Source of the DNA: Entomortierella parvispora
Taxonomy: Eukaryota; Mortierellomycota; Mortierellomycetes; Mortierellales; Mortierellaceae
Reading direction: 5' to 3'
NCBI GenBank assembly: GCA_963573315.1
Contig: OY752140.1
Span: 434,001 to 498,000 of the forward strand
Length of the DNA: 64,000 nucleotides
Part shown: piece by piece, positions 56,054 to 64,000 of the stretch
Layout: each line of letters begins with the position of its first letter
How positions within the stretch are numbered: the first letter of the stretch is position 1
Translations under genes and position numbers: made by a program
Notes under the pieces: model-generated
What the model was told of the DNA's origin: nothing
The model's input: the letters and a program-made list of their open reading frames with translations, nothing else
The model's database searches: none

Positions 56054-58057
56054 TCAAATAGCCGCCACAAGCGTTGGCACTTCCCGCCCTGCGGTCTGGC
56101 TCTTGTGATCTTCTTCATCCTGTTTCTTCTTTTGCTCTCTTGCGTAGCGCACGGACGGCTTTTGTGGAAGAAGATATATCGTGCCTCTTTTGGGGATAGG
56201 GGGCAGGAAGGTGACCATCGGTCTGTAGGCAGCGCCCCTGTGAATCTCCTTGACCTTGATAGATTGTGGGATCCAGTTCAGAACAGCGTGTCGAATGATC
56301 CTCTCCTTCATGGTCTAAGCGAGGGTAGAGTTTGATTATCAGCTGGGGTTAATGCAAGTCCTTGTTCCAAGCCTCTCGGGTTCTTCATACCTGGCCGTAG
56401 AGAATGATCGCATTGAGTTTACTCTTCCCATACATTTTTGCAACGTGGTGGTAACGCTGCTCTTTGTAGTCCAGGAAAGCTGCGTGAGTTGCATCGTTGC
56501 ATCTCTATCAAGTGATTCCAGATCGTACAGGCAGTTTGCCAAGATGACGGCATCCTGCAGCGCGCAAACAGCCCCCTGTCCGGCACTTGGGAGCAGCTTG
56601 TGGGCGGCTATAACCAATTGAACCAAGGGGAGATGTTAATACATGTCGACCCACGCTAAAAAGTCATCGGAGACGCCAAGCTCTTGAATGCACTTTACCA
56701 TCACCGATGAGGACGGTTCGGCCGTGCGACCAAGTCTCAAAGAGCTTCTCTTCAAGGAAGACCCTGGAGATGTTGGCCTCGGGGGTAGCGTTGATCAAGT
56801 TCCCAAGCGTACCAGCTCCCGGGACTCTGAAGTCCTTGACCTGATCAATGAACTCGGGGTTGGATTCAGGTCCCCATTCCGAATTGCGGAATTTGATCTT
56901 TTCAAATTCTGCAATTGACGCAATCTGAGAGACGACCACCCAACAGACACGATTCTCTGGCATATTGAACTCGGCCCACTGTGACCGTATCCAATACAAA
57001 TGGTAGATAAGAAGAGTGAGTGTGTTATTACCTTCAAGCAAGTAGAGAGAAGTAGAGAGAGGTAGAGTGGAGTGGAGTAGAGCAAATATAATGAAAACTT
57101 ACGTTGAAACTTGTACCGCGCCCAATGACCTGGCTGAAGGTTGAGGCCTGGTTCTTCAGAAATGGGTATTGTTCGGGATCCATGGGATCCGTGGTTCCAA
57201 CCATGGCCAAAAATCCTTTACTCAACTCTGCTGCATCGGATGCAGGGAGCAAGTTCTGCTGTTGCAGAGTTTGATACAACCCCTTCCTCACACCACTGTG
57301 TGCACCGTCAGCGCCTACCAAGATATCGCCATGGTAAGTGGTCCCGTCAGCACAACGAATCATGACGCCTTCCTTGTTCTGAATCATAGACGTCACTTTC
57401 TTGTTGTAGTGAATCTTCTCAGCAGGAATCTTGGATAGGAGCAATTGGTGAAACTTTGGCCTAGAAAAATTCAAGGGATCATATCCTTCTCTGGGAATAC
57501 CGTAACAGACTGTCAGTCTTGGAGACATTGGTTGGCGAACAGACAATCATGATATTGCCACTGCTTCCAAAAAAAAAAAAAAAAAAAAAAAAGTCTTACT
57601 CGGTGTACATCATCTCGGAGGTGTCGAACTTGGCAACGACGTCCATGTTTTCGTACAGGACGCTTGCAGCACCGGCTGGAAACGAAATGGCCTTAACCTC
57701 TTCCAAGATGCCGACTTGTTCCAGAGAGGCCAGGATGTTGCCATTAATCGACATGATGGACCCTAATATCAGATCAACAGAGATAAGCAGTTAATCATGG
57801 AAGTTCTACAAAAAAAAACAAAGACTCCCACTTCATCCTATCATACCAAGGGGCTTGACGCTCGAGGCTCGCTCATAGATCTGATATGGAATCCCTGCCT
57901 TGTCAAGAAGAATAGCAAGAAGCAGACCAGCGAGTCCTGCTCCCACAATTAGCACGTGGGGGTTCTTGCCATCGCTCTTGGGAGAGAGTTGCGACGGGTA
58001 CTTGATAGGGGTATCATCAAACTCATCAGCAGGTTTGCGCGCGCGATGAGGATTCAT
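56054..58057 (-). pseudogene. FAD-dependent monooxygenase, paralogue D (frameshifted)
   Basis: Exons 57847-58057, 57600-57762, 57103-57490 and 56699-56978 match the others exactly in length and phase (211, 163, 388, 280). Exon 5 (56391-56607) is 217 instead of 209 nt because GTTGCATC is duplicated in tandem (56488-56495, 56496-56503). This shifts the frame after LESLDRDA, just past the GD motif, so the last 130 or so residues, with the AAYRPMVTFLPP block of exon 6 (56054-56314), are read out of frame. All FAD-binding motifs (GAGLAG, GADGAHSGVR, GDAAHKLLPSAGQG) remain intact, so a truncated flavoprotein is conceivable. Otherwise little decay, so the lesion looks recent. Could also be a sequencing error. 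Confidence 0.75.
56488..56503. repeat. 8-bp tandem duplication disrupting paralogue D
   Basis: Adjacent copies of GTTGCATC in exon 5 where B, C, E and F have a single related unit. It is the same size as the duplication in C but at another site and with another sequence. Confidence 0.85.
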
Positions 58058-58631
58058 TGTGGATGGACGGGAATGAGCTAATGTTGTGAATGGAGGAATG
58101 AAAGAAAAAGAGATGAGGGAAACGGCGAGGGTGAAGCGATAGGTAGATCGCTCTTTCTTTCTTTTTTTTTTTTTTTTTTTTTGCTCTTTCCGCAATTGCT
58201 TTGGTGAACACAAGGAGAGCAACTGGTCGCACAGCACAACGGAACAGCTCGTTAGTGGGCATGCCAAGGTGAACTCAGAAGTTTCCTGCATACTACTGTA
58301 ACGGAGATGAGAGACATTTGTTGAAGACGATTCCTACTCCCTACCACGAGAGAAGCCGGCATTCTCCAAAAAATAAGTGATGTACTGAAGTGAGGGTCAC
58401 GGCAAAGGAGACGCGAAACGAACGCGGTTAGTGCGCCTCGAATTTTCAAGAGACGTTTTGAAACTGTCATCTTCCTTCTTTCGCCCTTTTGCTAGCCGTC
58501 TCAATTTACTCACTCACATTGTCACAGAGTTGGACAGGGGGTAGTGAGAATAGCAAATGTAGCCACGCGAAATTTACACGCGTGGAGAGCAAAGATCAAA
58601 ATAAATATTTATAAGAACTCTCATGAGCTAC
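58058..58631. other. Intergenic region between paralogues D and E
   Basis: Holds the D leader with a T-run (58160-58182 on the + strand) and the conserved element at 58225. Nothing else recognised. Confidence 0.45.
58225..58240 (-). promoter_or_regulatory. Conserved upstream element of the FMO array, copy at D
   Basis: GGTCGCACAGCACAAC on the + strand, 168 bp before the D start; differs from the A copy at two positions. A weaker relative (GGTCACACACCTGCATGCC) is found near 60724 upstream of E. Confidence 0.45.
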
Positions 58632-60575
58632 CTAAACGACTACCGCTGGTGGCGCGGAAGCAGAGGGCGTGCCACTTGTCGAGGCCTGACTCTTGAGAGC
58701 TTCTTCCTCCTGCTTCCTTTTTTGCTCCCTCGCGTAACGCATGGATGGCTTTTGAGGAATAAGGTCAATGTTGCCCCTCTTGGGAGCGGGTGGCAGAAAG
58801 GTGACCAGTGGTCTGTAGGCAGCACCCTTGCGAATCTCCTTAATTTTGATAGATTCGGGAATCCAGTTCAGCACCACGTATCGAATGATGCGCTCTTTCA
58901 ATGTCTAACCATAGAAAAAAAGAGGTCAACTCAAAGGACAAGTTACAGTCAGAATCCATGTAGTCCTGCAGGAATATCATACCTGACCGTGAAGTATGAC
59001 TGCGTTAATCTTGCTCTTTTCATACATCTCCGCAACCTGATGGTAACGCTGTTCTCTATAGTCCAGGCACGCTGCGTGAATTGCATCTCTATCAAGCGAC
59101 TCCAGATCGTAAAGGCAGTTTGCCAAGATGACAGCGTCCTGCAACGCACAAATGGCGCCCTGTCCGGCGCTTGGGAGCAATTTATGGGCCGCTGTAACAG
59201 GTTGGCAAAAGATGAGGGAAGGACGAGGGTCAGTTCATTCTCACTTCGCCCTCAAAAACCATTATAAACGCCAGCCCCATCGAAGACACTTTACCATCGC
59301 CAATGAGGACCGTGCGACCGTGCGACCAAGTTTCAAAGAGCTTCTCTTCAAGGAAGACCCTAGAGATGTTATCTGTCGGTGTAGCGTTGATCAGATTGCC
59401 GAGTGTTCCGCATCCTGGGACTTTGAAATCTTTGACCTTCTCAATGAGCTCGGGGTTTGATTCAGGCCCCCATTCTGAGTTACGGAACTTCAACTTTTCA
59501 AACTCTGAAATCGACGCAATTTGAGACACAACGACCCAACAGACGCGGTGCTCAGGCATGTTGAACTCGGACCACTACAGACAGACAAAAGAGGAGGTCA
59601 GCTTATCATGTCTTTGAAGTTGTGGTGAGATGAACGAATACTCACACTGTAGCTTGTCCCTCTTCCAATGACCTGACTAAAGGCGGACACCTTATTTTTC
59701 AAAAACGGATACTCTTCGGGGTCCATTGGGTCCGTAGTGCCAACCATTGCCAAAAATCCTTTGCTCAACTCTGTTGCATCTGATGCCGGGAGCAAGTTCT
59801 GCTGCTTCAAGGTATGATACAACCCTTTCCTAACGCCACTGTGCGCGCCGTCGGCGCCAACCAGGAGATCACCGTGGTAGGTGGTGCCATCAGCGCAACG
59901 GATCATGACGCCCTCCTTGTTCTGAATCATGGACATGACCTTTTTGTTGTAGTGAATCTTTTCTGCTGGAACCTTGGACAGGAGCAAATCATAGATCTTT
60001 GGCCGAGCGAAATTCAAGCTCTTGTATCCTATTCTATGTTCATTTCGCGTGACGGTCAGTCTTGGGGTCCTCTGGTCCATGAACATAGAAACACAATGAT
60101 TCTTGTGAGCGGTTCAAAAAATCTTACTCGCCGTGCATCTCAGAGCTGTCAAACGTGGCAACGATGTCCATGTTGTCGTACATGACGTTCGCGTCGCCAA
60201 CAGGAAACGAAATGGCCTCAAGTTCCTCCAAGAAACCCGCTTGCTCGATTGCTCCCAGGATGCCGGCTGTTAGCGACATGATTGACCCTATCATCGAACC
60301 GAACACGAGGAAGTATTAAGGGACCACGTTTCCAAGAGAAAGGTAATACTCGCTTCCTTTATCATACCAAGAGGTTTGACGCTCGCAGCCCGTTCATAGA
60401 TCTGATATGGTATCCCGGCCTTGTCAAGAAGGATGGCAAGCAGCAGGCCCGCGAGGCCTGCCCCGACGATAATAACATTAGGATTTTTGCCATCGCTCTT
60501 GGGAGGAAGTTGGGACGGAAACTTGATGGGTGTGTCATCAAACTCATCAGGCTTGCGGGTACGATGGGGATTCAT
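58632..60575 (-). CDS. FAD-dependent monooxygenase, paralogue E (intact)
   Basis: Six exons (60368-60575, 60128-60287, 59646-60033, 59295-59574, 58983-59191, 58632-58904) give 505 aa. One codon is missing near the N-terminus (RKPDEFDD instead of RKPVDEFDD). Motifs: VGAGLAGLLLA, LVGADGAHSGVRKG, GDAAHKLLPSAGQGAI. Three residues before the end of exon 3 it has TSYS rather than TSFN, and exon 4 has NATPTDNISRV, differences that could affect substrate choice. The C-terminus is Ala/Ser/Pro-rich (SGTPSASAPPAVVV). Confidence 0.85.
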
Positions 60576-61995
60576 TACGAATGGACTAGAATGAGCAGAT
60601 GTCGAAAATGAGGGAGTGAGGCGAAATGAGATGAGGACAATGAACTTGCTTTTTCCCTTCTTTTCTTTCCCCACTTGCCTTGGTTGAACACAAAGAGAGC
60701 AAAAAAAAAATGAAAAGGCCTTTGGTCACACACCTGCATGCCATTGCTTTGTGTCTGCTAAAGTCTTCACAACGGAAAACATCGCCTGGAATATTCATGG
60801 CTGCCTTCGAGGACAAGCAGTCGTCCAATTCCTTGCGTGCGTAGTGATGGGTTTGAGGAAGAGACTATTGAGTTGAAAACAGAAAGACGCGACGCGGGAC
60901 GCACTGACAGCTGACAACAGAAAAGCCACGGACTTGATTGGTGACCTCACGTTGCTCTCTAGCAGAGCATCTTTGCACTGTTGCTCAATTGGTTCCTGTT
61001 CCGAGCGAACATCCGACTCAATCCTTTCTTCAGTCAGTCATCCATGACACCTGCACTACGCCAGGGTATTGGCGACAAGAGGTGGCACAGAGTCGAGCAG
61101 GGAGGACTTGAACACCAACTGCGAGAGACTCCATTTGGCGGCCGCAATTCATTTTGGTCTGGGCTCTTGTTGGTTGTGCGTTTCGCCTCTTCGATGGCGG
61201 GCTGAGGAGGAGACACACTGAGTTTCAAGTTTACTCGCATCCTGAAAGTGGAACGCACCCCCTCTATGGTGAATACTATTTAGGCCCACAATCGATCCTA
61301 ATATCATCAATTGCGGCCTGCGTGCCTATAGTGTATCGTCATCTTCCTTGTCCGAGGGTGTCAGTGTTGTGAATCCTGTGCCTGCTGGCGTCGTTACAAC
61401 TAATGATGCACAGAGTGTTGAGGAACCTTACTAGTTTCGCGTCTCGGTTCTGTCTCGTCAACAAAGCAAATTCACTTTGTATGTTGATGAGATCTGACTG
61501 CCGCATGTTGGGGACCTAATCGGAAATAGCAGAAAAGTGTTCGCTCGAACGCCTAGGAGGCAGGGACCTTGGATGAAAAACTAATGGTAAAGCGCAAGGC
61601 ACACTTTATAACCTGCCGCGAAAGAACTGTCAACGTTCATACAGCACAATGGGCGGATCGCAGATGGAGACGCGACAAGGACGCGGTCAAATTGACACCA
61701 ATTTTTTGCTCTATCAGTGTTGAGGCAAGTCGATTCCCTCGCACCCTTTGTCTTTTGTTCTTGCACGTCATCTCAATGAAAATTCTCGCTTTGCCATGAA
61801 AAAGCAATGTCCGACGCTCTTCGAATAAGTTGCTCTTGCACACGCTCCTACTACTTCGACACGGACTGCGAGAACTGCAATCTGGCGCAAGGGGTTTGAT
61901 TGATTGCCTGAATTGTCAAAAAAAGTATTATTTTTCTGTATGTATGGGACTATGGCAGTCTGAGAGACAAAAGAATAGGAAAGGTATCGTGCAAC
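60576..61995. other. Intergenic region between paralogues E and F, no gene seen
   Basis: At 1.4 kb it is the longest gap in the array apart from the one with the WD40 fragment. The E leader ends near 60740. From 60800 to 61990 open frames are short and mutually inconsistent, and I recognise no relic of a seventh copy. Confidence 0.45.
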
Positions 61996-63970
61996 CTAAA
62001 CAGCCACTGCAGAAGAAGTAATGACCGGAGACGCGTCCTCTGCCGCGGCCTGACCTTTTGGTGCCTCTTCCTCCTGCTTCTTCTTTTGCTCCCTCGCGTA
62101 ACGCACGGACGGCTTTTGAGGAAGGAGGTCAATTTTGCCTTTCCTGGGGGCAGGAGGCAAAAAGGTGACCATCGGCCTGTAAGCAGCACCCTTGCGAATC
62201 TCCTTGAGTTTGAGGGACTCGGGAACCCAATTCAAGGCTAAATATCGGATAATCCGTTCCTTCAACGTCTACACATATGAAAATAAAGCTGAGATCAGTT
62301 ATTTCTCTTATCATCCTAGTCCACAGGTCTTGCGAAGTTCGCCCCTCGCCCCTCGGGTCTCCGTACCTGTCCGTGGAGAATGATTGCGTTAATCTTGCTT
62401 CTATCAATCATCTCCGCAACGTATTGGTAGCGCTGTTCTTTGTAGTCCATGCACGCGGCATGGATGGCATCCCTATCGAGAGATTCCAGATCGTACAGGC
62501 AGTTTGCCAAGATGACGGCATCCTGCAGTGCGCAAACAGCTCCCTGTCCAGCACTTGGTAATAGTTTGTGGGCAGCTATGAGCATTTCCACGGCCAAGTC
62601 AAGAGAGAGAGAGGTTAGTTCTCATTCAATTCGTGGCCATCAGAATCATCAACCCATTCACGAGTACTTTACCATCACCGATGAGGACGGTTCGGCCATG
62701 GGACCAAGTCTCAAAGAGCTTTTCTTCAAGGAAGACCCTGGAGATGTTTGCCTCCGGGGTGGCGTTGATCAAGTTCCCAAGAGTACCAGCTCCTGGGACT
62801 CTGAAGTCCTTGACCTGATCAATGAACTCGGGGTTTGATTCAGGTCCCCATTCCGAATTGCGGAACTTGATCCTTTCAGATTCTGCAATTGACGCAATCT
62901 GAGAAACGACCACCCAGCACACGCGGTTCTCGGGCACATTGATTTCATTCCACTGCGGGTAGATACAACATGAAGAGAAAAGGTCAGCTAAATACATCCT
63001 TGAAGACGCCGAGAGTGATGGATAGGATTAAAACATACGCTGAAGCTAGTGCCGCGACCAATGATCTGAGTAAAGTTGGAGGTATCCTTGTTCTTCAGAA
63101 ATGGATATTGCTCGGGGTCCAATGGGTCCGTGGTGCCGACCATTGCCAAAAACCCTTTGCTCAACTCTGTTGCATCGGATGCTGGGAGCAAGTTATTCTG
63201 TCGCAGAGTTTGATACAGTCCCTTTCTTACAGCACTGTGCGCACCATCAGCACCCACCAGGATATCGCCATGGTAGGTAGTGCCGTCGGCACAACGGATC
63301 ATGACTCCCTCTTTGTTCTGAACCATGGACATGATCTTTTTGTTGTAGTGAATCTTTTCAGCTGGAACCTTGGACAGGAGCAAATTGTGGAACTTTGGCC
63401 GAGCAAAGCTGAAATAGTCGTATCCTATTCTATACTCACATTGTAACAGACAGTCAGTACTTGGTGTCATTTTGGTGAGCAAAAATAATCGTGAAGTTGC
63501 TGCTGAATGAAAACAATCTTACTCGTCGTTCTTGGCACCGTTGTCGAACGTGGCAACGACATCCATGTTTTCGTACAGGATGCTTGCGGCACCGGCAGGA
63601 AACGAAATGGCCTTCAGTTCGTCCAAGAGCCCAGCCTGGTCTAAAGCCCCGAGGATGTTCGCGTTCAGCGACATGACAGAACCTAACATAACATCAAACC
63701 AAAGAGAAGAGCTGTTTAATAACCACTGTGGGGATACAGTTCGCCTCCTTCCATCATACCCAGTGGCTTGACTTCCTTGGCTCTTTCATAAATCTCGTAG
63801 GGGATCCCAGCCTTGTCGAGAAGGATGGCAAGAAGCAGACCAGCGAGTCCTGCTCCCACGATTAACACGTGGGGGTTCTTGCCATCGCTCTTGGGAGGGA
63901 GTTGCGACGGGTACTTGATAGGAGTATCATCAAACTCATCAACAGGTTTGCGCGCGCGATGAGGATTCAT
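61996..63970 (-). CDS. FAD-dependent monooxygenase, paralogue F (intact)
   Basis: Six exons (63760-63970, 63523-63682, 63039-63429, 62673-62952, 62367-62575, 61996-62268) give 507 aa. The third exon has one extra codon (FLKNKDTSNFTQ against FLKNQASTFSQ in B). Motifs GAGLAG, GADGAHSAVRK and GDAAHKLLPSAGQG are all present. The residues after the first Rossmann strand (ERAKEVKPLG) match A, while the second exon (GSVMSLNANILGALDQAG) lies between A and D in character, suggesting mosaic ancestry. The gene is complete, with its start 30 bases inside the window; its promoter lies outside. Confidence 0.85.
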
Positions 63971-64000
63971 TGTGAATGGAAGGGAATGAGCTGATGTTGT

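Noticed and set aside
45539-63970. A secondary-metabolite gene cluster
   Set aside because: Only one enzyme family is present besides a WD40 fragment; no backbone enzyme, transporter or pathway regulator is seen.

Overview
The window looks like nuclear DNA of a filamentous fungus. Genes are split by short GT-AG introns, mostly 55-100 bp. Products are fungal-type (Zn2Cys6 regulator, Hap5, Pmp3, Gup1, Got1, Rrg7, Nam9) and several proteins carry long CAG/CAA-coded glutamine tracts. A tandem family of FAD monooxygenases, a pentapeptide/WD40 fragment and a cAMP-receptor-like 7TM protein point, by inference only, to an early-diverging lineage such as Mortierellomycotina. I rebuilt gene models by reading splice sites and checking that exon phases add up; no alignment was run. 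I saw no rRNA or tRNA gene and no CRISPR.

Layout. 0-7.3 kb: a Zn2Cys6 regulator (+) convergent with a Cys-rich, single-pass membrane protein (-), both with polyglutamine tracts. 7.9-8.3 kb: a perfect 143-bp inverted repeat flanked by a 9-bp direct repeat, a foldback transposon candidate. 8.4-18 kb (+): a THUMP tRNA methyltransferase with a stop/start-overlapping upstream ORF, a seven-TM receptor, and a fusion of a CDP-glycerol glycerophosphotransferase-like domain with an endonuclease/exonuclease/phosphatase domain. 19-45.5 kb: mostly housekeeping genes: PMP3, a GCFC-family splicing factor, profilin, an Ett1/Nro1-like protein, eIF2-beta, mitochondrial uS4m, an unknown Q-rich protein, GOT1, a PH-FYVE protein, GUP1, RRG7 and NF-Y subunit HAP5.

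45.6-64 kb (all -): six tandem paralogues of a PHBH-fold FAD monooxygenase, here A to F. A, B, E and F read intact. C is a pseudogene (8-bp duplication plus a nonsense codon) and D carries a frameshift from another 8-bp duplication. Between C and D lies a decayed, 5'-truncated pentapeptide/WD40 gene. Flanking DNA and a leader motif were duplicated with the genes.

The most unusual signals are the perfect foldback element, the two 8-bp duplications that inactivate neighbouring paralogues, two unrelated genes (profilin, eIF2-beta) whose stop codon sits alone behind the last intron, and the glycerophosphotransferase-EEP fusion.
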